DNA from: Asparagopsis taxiformis
Taxonomy: Eukaryota > Rhodophyta > Florideophyceae > Bonnemaisoniales > Bonnemaisoniaceae
Direction of reading: 5' to 3'
Length of the DNA stretch: 64,000 bases
Assembly (NCBI GenBank): GCA_030407315.1
Contig: JALQPE010001728.1
Span: 1-64,000, forward strand
The notes under the pieces were generated by a model that saw only the letters and a program-made list of their open reading frames with translations, made no database searches and was not told the origin of the DNA. Below, piece after piece: positions 1-12,347 of this stretch (positions are counted from its first letter, which is position 1; the number at the start of each line of letters is the position of its first letter). The translations under genes and the position numbers were made by a program.

Positions 1-985
1 CGTCTGTGTTCTCGGAAATGGACGCGGACGTCCACAACCTCTAGTACACCTAGTATTACTAGGCGGACGTCCATGTTCTCCAGTATTTTTGGATGTCCGC
101 CTAGAACCGGACGTCCATGCGGTCTAGTACGTCTAGTATTACTAGGGCGACATTCATTGTTTCTAGTACCAACGGATGTCCCCCTCGGGATGGACTTCCG
201 CCATGTCTATGTCCACCTAGGACGGGCGCCGTTCAGAAATTCAAAAATTTCGAGCCCAGAAATTTCTGCCGCCGTGCTCGACATGGATGTCCGCATCCAT
301 CACGGCGACCACTCTATTTTTCCTTGTCGGTCGACTCCAATTTCGTCTTTAATTTTTTCATCCTCTCGCTCACATCACCCCCTTCCAGTTGGTGCTCACC
401 TCCTCCGTACTGTACCTCAAACCCCCCAATACCACTCTAGCACGCATTTTTAGCTACCTATCCCCGCTTCCACGGTGCACACCTCCATTCCATACCTACT
501 TTTCTGCTCTACCGTACAGATTTCGTATAACCAGTCCTCATACTACCTCAGAATAGGGAAAAAACACCCCCTATCCCCTCGACCATGCTCTCCCCCCATC
601 ACCTTTGCAACGTATTGTTCTTCAATACCCTCTCTCCTCTACCTTCAACCCCTCTCCTTCGCCCTCTCCACAAAACTTCCCCTGCAGCTTACTCTTCGAC
701 CTGCTCCACCCCTCCCTCCCTCACCTGCTACATGCCCCCACGCCATCCGCATCTTCGATACCGTATACACCACCACCACACCACCGGCCCACGCTCCCGC
801 TCCCACGCCGTCTCCCCAGAAACCTCCCCGCTCTGAACCACATATCAACCCCCCACTTCGCACCCATCCTCCCACTCCCCTCCCTCCCCAAATACAATAA
901 CCCTTCTTCTCCCCATCACATCCCCTCACCACAGCCAGAACAGACGCCACCCCCCTTCCCCCTCTTCTTTCTCCTCACTTTCCTA
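1..985 (+). repeat. Outer inverted repeat, left arm
   Basis: This arm matches the reverse complement of 11325-12336 almost throughout. The match begins at base 1 of the window, so the true end of the element may lie further left. The first 60 bases carry GGACGTCC and GGATGTCC motifs and the palindrome CTAGTATTACTAG; the rest is pyrimidine-rich. The proline-rich open frames inside it follow from that composition and are not called as genes. Confidence 0.85.
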
Positions 986-1442
986 AAACCCCCTCCTCTC
1001 GCGCCTTCAACCGCACCCTCCTACGGTCCCACCTAAACACCTCCTCCGCCTCACTACCCCAACACCCCGCAGCGTCTCCCCAATCCCCATAATATGCTTG
1101 TCGGCACTCCTCTCCGAATCACACTCCAATCTAAACCCGCACTCCGTACATTTCCTTCCCCCTGTACCATCCCATCCCAAGATTCCATCCACCCCCACAG
1201 AACACATCCTCATACCACAGAAGAATTTTCTTCCTCTCATACCTCATCCTTAAAACCTCCATCTCTTCCATGTAAATTTCGATGTAAATATTTTCTCCAC
1301 TATGCAAACTCATACATGTATGAGCGTATGCCTTTCCGCTTCGTCAACCCTGAATATTTGTATTCATGTATTCATAAAAAGGGCCACCCACATCCCTATC
1401 CCGTTCTGCAAGCTTTACAAACCACTAGACGCATACTCCACA
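986..1442. other. Unique sequence between outer and inner arms
   Basis: This stretch lies between the end of the outer left arm and the start of the inner element. It is C/A-rich and has no recognisable gene. With 8386-11324 it forms the non-repeated interior of the outer element. Confidence 0.5.
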
Positions 1443-3595
1443 ACTATACAACAAACACTACTCGCTATTTCAGACGACGCGGTACACAAATAGCGTAGTC
1501 TCAACCTTCCGTGACGCCTTCCCTGATGCGTACAAGTGCGAAACACGTCTAGACGTACATCAGAAGTGAGCGCGGGATTTTTCGGCACAGGAGATGCTGG
1601 GCCACCAAATTGATTTTTCGGAAATTTTAGAATTTCTGGGCTGGCAGCAATGCAATCGAGCTGGACATCCACCGGACGTCCATTTTCAGGTGGATCGTGA
1701 GAGAGTAGGGCGGGACCATGATGAACAAGGACCAAGACCTGTCCCTACGTGTTGAGCCTGAATCGACCCTTCGTAAACGCGATTTTGGCTTACAGTTAGT
1801 GCTTACAGAAGCCAGTGATGACCCCGGTCGGGGCGGCAGCCGGTTCCTGGGGCCGTTGTGGCCAAATTAGACACCTTGATTTGAATTGAAATTTGGGCTA
1901 TTCTCAAAAACATGCACATGTGAACATGTTTTTGAGATGGGGGTCTGCCGTACGGCACAATCGCCCGCCCAAATCGATGATTTTTCCAATTTTTTTTGCC
2001 CGAAATTTTAGAATTTCTGGGCTGGCAGCAGTGCAATTGAGCTGGACATCCACCGGACGTCCTTTCAGGTTGGTCGTGTGCTGCTCACATCCAGCATTAC
2101 AGCAACTAAGCAGGCGGGCTCACTACTCATACAAAGTGCACGTAGCATGCAACATGATGTGGTGATGTTGTTTGTCGTGAGAAAGTGGGTGGGACCATGA
2201 TGAAACAAGGAAAAACTTCTCCCTGGCGTATTGAGCTTGAGCCTGGAATCGATCCTTCGTGAGATGTGATTTTGCTTACAGTTGGTGCTTACAGAAGCCA
2301 GTGATGGCCCCGGTCGGGGCGTCAGATGGTTCCTGGGGCCGTTGTGGCCAAATTAGACACCTTGATTTGAATTGAATTTGGGCTATTCTCAAAAACATGC
2401 ACATGTGAACATGTTTTTGAGATGGGGGTCTGCCGTACGGCACTTTCGACCCGCCCAAATCGATGATTTTTGCAATTTTTTTCTGCCTGAAATTTTAGAA
2501 TTTCTGGGCTCGCCAGCAATGCAATTGAGCTGGACATTCACCGGACGTCCATTTCAGGTTGGTCGAGTATTGCACATGGATACAGTTTTGCAGCTATTTC
2601 TCAGCCCAACATTTTAGAATTTCAGGGCTGACCAGCAATGTAACCGAGCCGGACTTCCACTGGACGTCCATTTCAAGTTAGGCTAGTGCTGCACATTTGC
2701 TCGCATCGCAGCAACTAAGCAAGTGTTGAGAGCACCGAGATGCCATGCAGACAAGGGGGAATCGGCTGCAAACGGCTTCCCTGGTCGGCGGCTGGATGTC
2801 TGGATGTGAATGGCTGCAAGCATGGAAATCTTGCTACCGCACAGCGCATACACTGCAGCAGCACATCACTGACGCATGCGAAAGTTGGGTGCTGCAGTGC
2901 GTGGTTGTTTGTGTGTTTGTTGTTTTGTGTGTTTGTGTGTGTATGACGAACCTTGTGGTATCCCTAGGCGTGCACTGGTACAAAAAGTTTGGACTGCCCC
3001 ATCGGTCGTACTTTGGCGCATTTACATGCATCGGAGAACGACCAAGGAGGTAGAGCAGCAATCGCTGTTGGCTGAGCGTCCAACTGGAGGGCTTGGGGCA
3101 ATGGTTCTATAGCAGTCATTTATAGGACGCCCACCGTTGATGACTGAGATCCACGGTGGGTTTAGTATTCATGGTGTTGTCCTGCATTGGCGGACGTCGA
3201 AGACGAGTACTTCCAGTGAGCGTCCAAGGTGAACAGCTCAGCAGAGGATTATGATGTGGATGTGAAGGCATGGATGAGGCCAGCAGGAACGTTTCTGCAA
3301 GATGGGCGTGAGTGGGTAAGTGAGCGGGGAGGGGCCGCTCGGGGCGCTTGGTAGCTTCTGGGCCGTTGTGGCCAAATTAGAATCAAGCCTATGTCCGGCG
3401 GACGTCCTGAATTGCTTTATTTTTTGGGCTATTCTCAAAAACATGCACATGTGAACATGTTTTTGAGATGGGGGTGTGCCGTACGGCACTTTCGACCGCC
3501 CAAATCGATGTATTTTTGCATTTTTTTTCTGACTGAAATTTTAGAATTTCTGGGCTCGCCAGCAATGCAATTGCGCTGGTCATTCACCGGACGTC
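1443..3595 (+). repeat. Inner inverted repeat, left arm
   Basis: The arm contains three copies of a unit of about 280 bp, plus partial copies near 1615-1690 and 2610-2670. It pairs with 6215-8385. Confidence 0.85.
1796..2065 (+). repeat. 280-bp hairpin-bearing repeat unit (type copy)
   Basis: The unit holds, in order, a GGCCCCGNCCGGGG-like segment, TTGTGGCCAAATTAGA, a perfect 13-bp inverted repeat (TCTCAAAAACATG with its complement, 10-nt loop containing CACATGTG), CCGTACGGCA, the near-palindrome GAAATTTTAGAATTTC, and CACCGGACGTCC. Further copies lie at about 2276-2560 and 3355-3597 on this strand. Inverted copies lie at about 6215-6470, 7240-7515 and 7755-8030. The hairpin is conserved in every copy. 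Confidence 0.85.
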
Positions 3596-6214
3596 CATTT
3601 CCATTTCAGATCTACTGGTTGCACTAGGCCTGAAAGTGTTTCTGGATAGGGCCGAATAACGACCTGGGCAGCACGCACTGCGTAAGATGATCTGTGTGAT
3701 GCAGACTGCAAGGATTTCTATGGTGATTCTGGCTGGGGAATGTGGTAAGCTTGATTGTTGCGTGGCTTTGTATCTCCTTGCCTGCCATTTTGCTTGGATA
3801 TTTACACGAGCGATCAAACCGAAGACGCCGACTCGGCACAACTACCAACTCTCCTAGCTTCGAGTCAGCGCCATCTAATTGCAACTTGTGACACTCAAGA
3901 CGAATACGTTGTGCTGATCTCTGCAATGAAAATTGAGTTAGTGCTGCAGTTCTTTTGGTCGATGCCAATATGCAGGGATACTGTTTACACCTTTTGGGAG
4001 TCAAGAAGTTCTCGGATTGCAAATCAAATCAGATCATGGTAGAATATCTGACTTTTCTCTCTTCCCTTCACCACATCTGCATCCGGAGCTGAGCCAAGCT
4101 GAGCTGGAGGGAACCCGGCCGCTGACCCCTGTCATTCTCATAAATCTTTAATGCAATACTATTCGTGTATGGTAATGTAAGTGCTAATGAAAATGTATAC
4201 AAGTCTAGAATAAACGTTGCAGTGGTTCTTTGTAGCTATCGATACTTGCTAAAAATCTGTAGCTTTTGCTTCTCGCATGGACGAGTTGCAGTCTTTGTGT
4301 TTGTTTCATTTCTGCCACAAACGAGAGGCAATCAGGGTCTGTGTTCACATAGAGAATGATTTAATATATGCGCTCATTGCCGTCGTAGATACTTTTAACA
4401 ATGGCCAGTACGTTTCTCTCGGCCGCCGCCGGGTACGGTCGGACTGAAAGATCGGGGAGATGTGTGGAGAGTAGTGTTTGGATAGAGACGAACGTTGCGA
4501 TGGATGGAATGGTGATGATTTCATGCTGAAGCGATGGGAGATGGATGGATATGGTTGAATGAAATCTAGTATTCCGAAGGAGGCCTTTTCTCGAGGAAGA
4601 GGCATTATATTCTCACAAAGCATGTAGATACTACTGGTTCCAGTTTGGTATGCTATTGTAGCTCAATTCACATCTTATCTACACGTACGTATGGAGAGAG
4701 ATCCAAGTGTGCGTGGCACAGGTCCAACGGTGAAACAACGCAGTATGAAACTACCACAGATAAGGCGGCGTACAAAATCCTCGACTCAAGGCAGCTCTCA
4801 GGCTTTCGTGAGCACCGACTTCGTTCCACCAAGATGTTGCGGAAATATGTGCTGGTCTAACTTGATACGACCATTGGACAGTTTTGCTCTCTAAGCAATG
4901 AGCGAAAAATCAATGATTGCGCGTGTCGTCGGTACGGTCTTGTAATGTTGGCTCAACCAATAACATCTAACGTTGAGTTATCCACCCTCCGCCGTGTCGC
5001 GTCGTAAATTTGCACAGAAAATTTGTTTCAAATCTTTGCTCCAATTATCAGCTCAAATACGGCATTGATCTCCAGCTTCATCTGGACAGAAACACCGATC
5101 GCTCGATGTCTGTCTCAATAAACCGCAGTCAAACGCCATGCGGAAAGTTTCATCGCTTCCCGTTGCGACTGAATCTGCAAACGCCACACAAAAATTTGCC
5201 CTTTCCGCGTCCGGAACGAACGCCGACTACATGTCGTCAGGTTCCTGATCGACTGGATCGATGGAGCTTGCTCTGCAGGAGAGCAGGACAGGCGGTTTGT
5301 TATGCCTGGACAATTTCCATACCGATCTCCCTTCTTGAGTGCAAAATTACGAGTCTAGAAATTGACCTGCATCGGCTGCTGTATCACATCTGTGCTAAGG
5401 ATTGATGATACCCGTACCGCTGAGAAATTGCAGCTCTGGTAACGTGGGGATGATGTGCTGAACACGCAGAACGCTGATCCATAACGGGACTGCTTCATAG
5501 GCATAGTACGGAATGTATTGAGACAGCCCAAGCGAATTCAGGAGGGAGCACCAGGGCAGTGCGCGGTGACTCAGCAGATACCAGTGGTGAGTGGTCTAAA
5601 TGGGGCTACACACGAGTTTGTCAATGAACAGTCTAGTTTAGTTTGGAAATGTGTCGGATGGATGGTATGTTGTAAATGTCGACAGATTTGAGGAAGCGAT
5701 AGAAGCAATCAGCACCGTGTAGTTGCATCAAGGCTTTAGTGGCATTGCTAGAGAACTTTCTCCAATGCCCTTATTGCAGGATGGGCAGAAAACCCGGCCG
5801 GCTTCGAGATTGAAGAATTCATTGCGCAGATTGAATGAATGCATTGACGGAGAATGCAGAAGTATGCAATGGTATCGTTTTGCAGGGTGACGTAGGGGAA
5901 ACATGTTGGGCTTGTTGTAAATGCTGAGAGCGATGATGAGATCCAGTCGTTTCCGTCGTAGATGGCAGTGCTTATTTTCTGCACGGCTAGCTTGTCTGCT
6001 GGGCGACTGGGCGGTATTGGCGTACGATGAGCGGGACTGGTGGTGTTTAGATGACATTTTTTGTTTGAAGATGGATGTATGTGTGCGACTAGAATGTAGT
6101 AAGAGCATGAAAATGTTTATGTTTGATGGGCGTCGCATGTTGGGGGACTTTATGTCGTGTGGGCAATAATGTCTCAGGTATTTGAAGCAGACAGCAGTCG
6201 CTTGAGCGCATATA
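3596..6214. other. Spacer between the inner arms
   Basis: The spacer is 2.6 kb of single-copy sequence. Short open frames occur on both strands, for example around 5010-5405 and 5728-6138. None shows a domain, signal peptide or convincing start, so no gene is called. Confidence 0.5.
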
Positions 6215-8385
6215 GACGTCCGGTGACTGACCAGCGCAATTGCATTGCTGGCGAGCCCAGAAATTCTAAAATTTCAGTCAGAAAAAATGCAAAAATACAT
6301 CGATTTGGGCGGTCGAAAGTGCCGTACGGCACACCCCCATCTCAAAAACATGTTCACATGTGCATGTTTTTGAGAATAGCCCAAAAAATAAAGCAATTCA
6401 GGACGTCCGCCGGACATAGGCTTGATTCTAATTTGGCCACAACGGCCCCAGAAGCTACCAAGCGCCCCGAGCGGCCCCTCCCCGCTCACTTACCCACTCA
6501 CGCCCATCTTGCAGAAACGTTCCTGCTGGCCTCATCCATGCCTTCACATCCACATCATAATCCTCTGCTGAGCTGTTCACCTTGGACGCTCACTGGAAGT
6601 ACTCGTCTTCGACGTCCGCCAATGCAGGACAACACCATGAATACTAAACCCACCGTGGATCTCAGTCATCAACGGTGGGCGTCCTATAAATGACTGCTAT
6701 AGAACCATTGCCCAAGCCCTCCAATTTGGACGCTCAGCCAACAGCGATTGCTGCTCTACCTCCTCGGTCGTTCTCCGATGCATGTAAATGCGCCAAAGTA
6801 CGACCGATGGGGCAGTCCAAACTTTTTGTACCAGTGCACGCCTAGGGATACCACAAGGTTCGTCATACACACACAAACACACAAACACACAAACACAAAC
6901 AACCACGCACTGCAGCACCCAACTTTCGCATGCGTCAGTGATGTGCTGCTGCAGTGTGTATGCGCTGTGCGGTAGCAAGATTTCCATGCTTGCAGCCATT
7001 CACATCCAGACATCCAGCCGCCGACCAGGGAAGCCGTTTGCAGCCGATTCCCCCTTGTCTGCATGGCATCTCGGTGCTCTCAACACTTGCTTAGTTGCTG
7101 CGATGCGAGCAAATGTGCAGCACTAGCCTAACTTGAAATGGACGTCCAGTGGAAGTCCGGCTCGGTTACATTGCTGGTCAGCCCTGAAATTCTAAAATGT
7201 TGGGCTGAGAAATAGCTGCAAAACTGTATCCATGTGCAATACTCGACCAACCTGAAATGGACGTCCGGTGAATGTCCAGCTCAATTGCATTGCTGGCGAG
7301 CCCAGAAATTCTAAAATTTCGGGCAGAAAAAAATTGTGAAAAATCATCGATTTGGGCGGGTCGATTGTGCCGTACGGCAGACCCCCATCTCAAAAACATG
7401 TTCACATGTGCATGTTTTTGAGAATAGCCCAAATTTCAATTCAAATCAAGGTGTCTAATTTGGCCACAACGGCCCAGGAACCGGCTGCCGCCCCGACCGG
7501 GGCCGTCACTGGCTTCGGTAAGCACTAACTGTAAGCCAAAATCGCGTCTTACGAAGGGTCTATTCCAGGCTTCAAGCCCAAGTTATGCTAGGGAGACATC
7601 TTTTTCCCTGTTTCATCATGGTCCCACCTTACATCCTCACGACAAACAACACTCACACATCACGTTACTCATATTCCGTGCACTTTGTATGAGTAGTGAG
7701 CCCGCCTGCTTAGTTGCTGCAATGCATGGATGTGGGCAGCACACGACCAACCTGAAATGGACGTCCGGTGGATGTCCAGCTCAATTGCACTGCTGGCCAG
7801 CCCAGAAATTCTAAAATTTCGGGCAGAAAAAATTGTGAAAAATCATCGATTTGGGCGGGTCGATTGTGCCGTACGGCAGACCCCCATCTCAAAAACATGT
7901 TCACATGTGCATGTTTTTGAGAATAGCCCAAATTTCAATTCAAATCAAGGTGTCTAATTTGGCCACAACGGCCCCAGGAACCGGCTGCCGCCCCGACCGG
8001 GGTCATCACTGGCTTCTGTAAGCACCAACTGTAAGCCAAAATTGCGTCTTACGAAGGGTCGATTTCAGGCTCAACACGTCAGGGACAGGTCTTGGTCCTT
8101 GTTTCATCATGGTCCCGCCCTACTCTCTCACGATCAACCTGAAATGGACGTCCGGTGGATGTCCAGCTCGATTGCATTGCTGGCCAGCCCAGAAATTCTA
8201 AAATTTCCAAAAAATCAATTTGGTGGCTCAGCATCTTCTGTGCAGAAAACTCTCGCACTCATTTCTGATATACGTTTTGACGTGTTTTTTACTTTTAAGC
8301 ATCAGGAAAGGCGTTACGGAAAATTGGGACTACGCCACTTGTGAGTCGCGTCGTCTGAGATAGCGAGTAGAGTTTGTTGTATAGT
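6215..8385 (-). repeat. Inner inverted repeat, right arm
   Basis: This is the reverse complement of 1443-3595. Near the outer end, ACGACGC and the flanking AGCGAGTAG sequences still pair with 1458-1480. The segment at 6750-7070 is almost identical to its partner, so the two arms may be kept alike by gene conversion or replication through a hairpin. Confidence 0.85.
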
Positions 8386-8935
8386 ATTTATATTGTATTC
8401 CAAATGTGCGTTCGAGACCTCGTTTGTAATGTTCTCGTGGTTTTGTGGGTATCAGTTTTGTGCTCACTTCTGGCAGCCCAATGGTGGAATGTGCCTGAGC
8501 GATCAATCATCACCGCTAGGTCACACATTTTGCTGGCAACGTGCGCTTGGAAGGACGAATGACCGCCGTGGGAGATGGATTTTCAATTAATTCATTTGAA
8601 ATAATAAAATTATATTAACTGCGAACTTCATGGAATAAGTTTGTGCTTTACAGTGGATATTACAGGGATCATTTAAGGGAAGCAAATGGATTGTGATATA
8701 TATGATTATACCATTCCGATGTTCTCGATCCGGATCTCATCATTCGGGAGTTCAGAGACCATGGCTTGGGCCATTATTAATCTCAATACCGGCGATGATA
8801 TGGAGTATGCACAGCAGGACTTAAGCGGACGCTGAAAGCTGTCCAGTCGACGCCGCAGGTTAACCTGTGGAATTCCACTTCTCCGCCGTCACTGGCTGAG
8901 GTTCTTTGGTCGTGTTTCCTTTGTTTGGTGTAGAG
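8386..8935. other. No gene seen
   Basis: This is the AT-rich to mixed interior of the outer element. I see no repeat or coding signal before the micro-exon-like array begins at 8936. Confidence 0.5.
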
Positions 8936-10340
8936 GATAGAACGACGGTGAGTATGCCAGTTTGGAGAGTATGCAGCGAGGGAAGCGTGTGTTTTGAGTC
9001 GTACTGTTGTCGTTGATGCGATATTGATTCATTAGAAGCTTCGTGAGTCATGGTTTGCATGTTGTGAACCATGGGAGGCAGGTAAGTAAGTGAGTCTCGC
9101 GGGTGCGCAATAAGGGATGCATGGGTGTTTAGTCTGACTGTTCTGGTTCATTTTGATGTTGTATAGGTGGTGCAGGAATAGTGATGAAGTAAGGTAAGTT
9201 TCATTGAGCTTAAAGACGGGTTTCACGATGAAATGGAATGCTGACTACATTTTTTCGTTGCACGATTTGTGAATTATTGGTTGTATTGTTTGTATGATGC
9301 AACGAGATGAAGAGGTTAAGTGCGTCCTGAGGGTATGAAGCGAGGGAAGTGTTTGTTTTAAATTTGACTGTCGTCTTTTATGCAATATTTATTTATTGGG
9401 AGCTTAGTGAGTCATAGTGCATATTTGCTGAAGGGTGGAAGGGAGGTAGGCGAGCATTTGAGGGGTGCAGTGAGTGGAATGTGGGTTTTGAGTCTGACTG
9501 CTGTGGTTGATGTTGATTTTGTGTAGGTGATTCTGGAATGGTGATGACGGAAGGTAAGTTACATTGAGCGCCTAGTTAAGTTGCGCGAAGATATGGAATG
9601 CTGACTACATTTTTTTGTACAATTTTTGACTTATGGTTTCTATTGTGTGCAGGATACAACGAGGGTAAGTGAGTTCTGAGGGTATGCAGCGAGGGAAGCA
9701 TGGGTTTTCAGTCCGACTGTTGTTGTTGATTTCGATTTTTGTAGGTGATGCAGGAATGGTGATGACGGAAGGTAAGTTGCATTTAGCGCGCAGTCCGGTG
9801 GTGCGAAGATGCGGAATGTTGACTTCATTTGTTGGTTGTGAGATTTTCGACTTTTGGTCTGTATTGTGTGTAGAATGAAACGAGAGTAAGTGAGTTCTGA
9901 GGGTATGCATCGAGAGAAGTGTTTGTTTCGAATCTGACTATTGCAGTTGATGCGATATTTATTCATTGGAAGCTTATCCAGTCATGGTGCGTATTGTGTC
10001 GAGCGAAGGAAAGTGCGGAAGTTTTGAGAGTATGCTGAGAGGGACATGTGGGTTTTGAGTCCGACTGTTGTTGTTGATTTCGATTTTATGCAGGTGATGC
10101 TGGAATGGTGATGACAGAAGGTAAGTTTCATTGAGCGCCAAGACTTGTTTTGCGAAGATATGGACTGCTGACTTTGATTATTCATTGCAAGGTTTTTGCA
10201 TCATGGTTTGTATTGTGTGTAGGATGGATGAGAGGTAAGTAAGGGATTTTCTAAGATATCTGGCGTGGTAAGCGTCGCTTTTGAATCTGACTGTTGGGGT
10301 TGATGTTGTGTATGTGATGCAGGAGTGGTGAAGCAGGAAC
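8936..10340 (+). repeat. Tandem array of alternating micro-exon-like units
   Basis: Two short blocks alternate. A blocks are 12 bp: 8936-8947, 9296-9307 (degenerate), 9653-9664, 9874-9885, 10223-10234. B blocks are 27 bp: 9167-9193, 9527-9553, 9746-9772, 10094-10120, with a degenerate last copy at 10314. Nearly every block is preceded by TAG or CAG and followed by GTAAGT or GTGAGT. The intervening stretches of about 80-220 bp carry CTGAC branch-point-like motifs and T-runs. Only one frame of B is open. In it A3 reads through, but A1 and A4 have stops. It could be a spliced non-coding RNA, a decayed coding array, or a repeat that imitates splice sites. Confidence 0.7.
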
Positions 10341-10691
10341 GGCAGGACTCAAGGAGAGTGAAGAAGGGATCTAGGAAGATGGGGAATGAAGCTGTGAGGT
10401 GTTTCTGGTATGTGTATATTTTGGGGCATACGATAGAAGTAAGAGTGGGTTTCAAGTCGTGTAAGATTTTGCTGACCATGTTCGTGTTTCATGTCTTGAT
10501 GATTTAATGGGCTGTGGTGGTGTCGAGGAAAGCGGGGATGGTATTGGGAAGGAGCAGATTTTTTGTAATCTAGGTCGTGAGGGTTCTTGAAGTATGTGCG
10601 GATGGTGGTGCATGGCGTTCGGATGGTAGGGAGAACGCGATAGTGAGGGAGATGGTGATCGACGATATGCTGACAGGTATTTTGTATTCCG

Positions 10692-10811
10692 GCTGGATAC
10701 GTATTCCATATTCTAGCTGGATACATATTCCGTATCCTGGCTGGATACGTATTTCCTATTCTAACCGGGTATTTATTTCCTATTCTGACCAGATATGTAT
10801 TTCCTATTCTA
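10692..10811 (+). repeat. 24-bp tandem repeat, about 5 copies
   Basis: Units of the type GCTGGATACGTATTCC plus 8 bases repeat with increasing divergence toward the right. No coding function is apparent. Confidence 0.85.
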
Positions 10812-10935
10812 GAGAGACGTATTGTATACCAGCAGTTTCGTAAATGAGAGAATAAAATACGGTCCGATATGGGCCCTCAATTTACCATCCGCTGAAATTT
10901 CTTTCCTCCCGGTTCTCGCTGATATATTGTATACT

Positions 10936-11193
10936 GGATGTCGGGCCCTAGGATCCCGCCAAACGTACTAGAGAAAGTGGATGTCGGGTCCTAGTACTCC
11001 GCCGAACGTACTAGAGAAAGTGGATGTCGGGTCCTAGTATTCCGCCGAACGTACTAGAGAAAGTGGATGTCGGGTCCTAGGATCCCGCTGAATGTACTAG
11101 AGAAATTGGATGTCGGGTCCTAGTATTCCGCCGAACGTACTAGAGAAAGTGGATGTCGGGTCCTAGTATTCCGCCGAACGTACTAGAGAAAGT
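10936..11193 (+). repeat. 43-bp tandem repeat, 6 copies
   Basis: Six head-to-tail units of 43 bp each begin GGATGTCGGG and end TACTAGAGAAAGT. Two variants alternate irregularly, one with CTAGTATTCCGC and one with CTAGGATCCCGC. The array abuts a terminus-like sequence at 11194-11337. Confidence 0.95.
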
Positions 11194-11337
11194 GGACGTC
11201 CGCATCCAAAAAATTTTATTTTTTTTTCGGACGCGGACGTTCATTTGTTCTAGTAAATCTCGGGGCCGACTAGGACCCGTACTAGAGAGACTGGACGTCC
11301 GCGTCCACTTCCGAAAACACAGACGAAGTGAGGAGAA
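11194..11337 (-). repeat. Additional terminus-like sequence
   Basis: Read on the minus strand from 11337, this begins with the same CGTCTGTGTT..CGG and GGACGCGGACGTCC signature as base 1 and as 12336 (minus). The element end is therefore present twice in tandem on the right side. It may be the end of a second family member, or the remnant of an earlier insertion at the same terminus. Confidence 0.7.
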
Positions 11338-12336
11338 AGAAGGGGAGGGGGTGGCGTCTGTTCTGGCTGTGGTGAGTGGGGATGTGATGGAGAAGAAGGG
11401 GTTATTGTATTTGGGGAGGGAGGGGAGTGGGAGGAAGGGTGCGAAGTGGGGGGTTGATATGTGTTTCAGAGCGGGGAGGTTTCTGGGATACGGCGGGGGA
11501 GCCACCCCGCAGTGCGGGAGCGTGGGCCGGTGGTGGTGGTGTATACGGTATCGAAGATGCGGATGGCGTGGGGGCATGGAGCAGCTGAGGGAGGGAGGGG
11601 GGGAGCAGGTCGGGTACGGGATGGGGAGTGAGTGGTTTTGGAAGAGTAAGCTGCAGGGGAAGTTTGTGTAGAGGGCGAAGGAGAGGGGTTGAGGGTAGAG
11701 GAGAGAGGGTACTGAAGAACAATACGTTTCAAAGGTGATGGGGGAGAGCATGGTCGAGGAGATAGGGGGTGTTTTGCCCTATTCTGAGGTAGTATGAGGA
11801 CTGGTTATACGAAATCTGTACGGTAGAGCAGAAAAGTAGGTATGGAATGGAGGTGTGCACCGTGGAAGCGGGGATAGGTATCTGAAAATGCGTGCTAGAG
11901 TGGTATTGGGGGTGTTTGAGGTACAGTACGGGGGAGGTGAGCACCAACAGGAAGGGGGTGTGAGCGAGAGGATGAAAAAATTAAAGACGAAATTGGAGTC
12001 GACCGACAAGGAAAAATAGAGTGGTCGCCGTGATGGATGCGGACATCCATGTCGAGCACGGCGGCAGAAATTTCTGGGGTCGAAATTTTTGAATTTCTGA
12101 ACCGGCGCCCGTCCTAGGTGGACATAGACATGGCGGAAGTCCATCCCGAGGGGGACATCCGTGGTACTAGAAACAATGAATGTCGCCCTAGTAATACTAG
12201 ACGTACTAGACCGCATGGACGTCCGGTTCTAGGCGGACATCCAAAAATACTGGAGAACATGGACGTCCGCCTAGTAATACTAGGTGTACTAGAGGTTGTG
12301 GACGTCCGCGTCCATTTCCGAGAACACAGACGAACT
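11325..12336 (-). repeat. Outer inverted repeat, right arm
   Basis: This is the reverse complement of 1-985 with small indels (a GCGGGAG-containing insertion near 11500 is one). It ends CAGACG at 12336. The following sequence is unrelated to the arm. Confidence 0.85.
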
Positions 12337-12347
12337 ATGAGCATCAT

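Larger units (their letters stand above)
1443..8385. mobile_element. Inner element with 2.15-kb terminal inverted repeats
   Basis: 1443-3595 is the inverted copy of about 6215-8385. The outermost matched bases are ACTATACAACAAAC on the left and its reverse complement on the right. The arms have diverged at their outer ends but are nearly identical inside, including the block at 2740-3240 and 6590-7070 apart from a TG-repeat length difference. The spacer is about 2.6 kb. No transposase is visible, so this would be a non-autonomous foldback-type element. I could not establish a target-site duplication. Confidence 0.75.

Noticed and set aside
73..1036. Long proline/serine-rich open frames in the left outer arm
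   Set aside because: The same frames recur in mirrored form in the other arm (11140-12216) and follow from pyrimidine-rich composition; several overlap in different frames and none has a domain.
6157..6693. 178-codon frame crossing the inner right arm
   Set aside because: It reads through the repeated hairpin unit, whose other copies do not keep this frame open.
8936..10340. CRISPR-like array
   Set aside because: Repeat blocks are of two kinds, spacers are related to each other and of variable length, and the context is eukaryotic.
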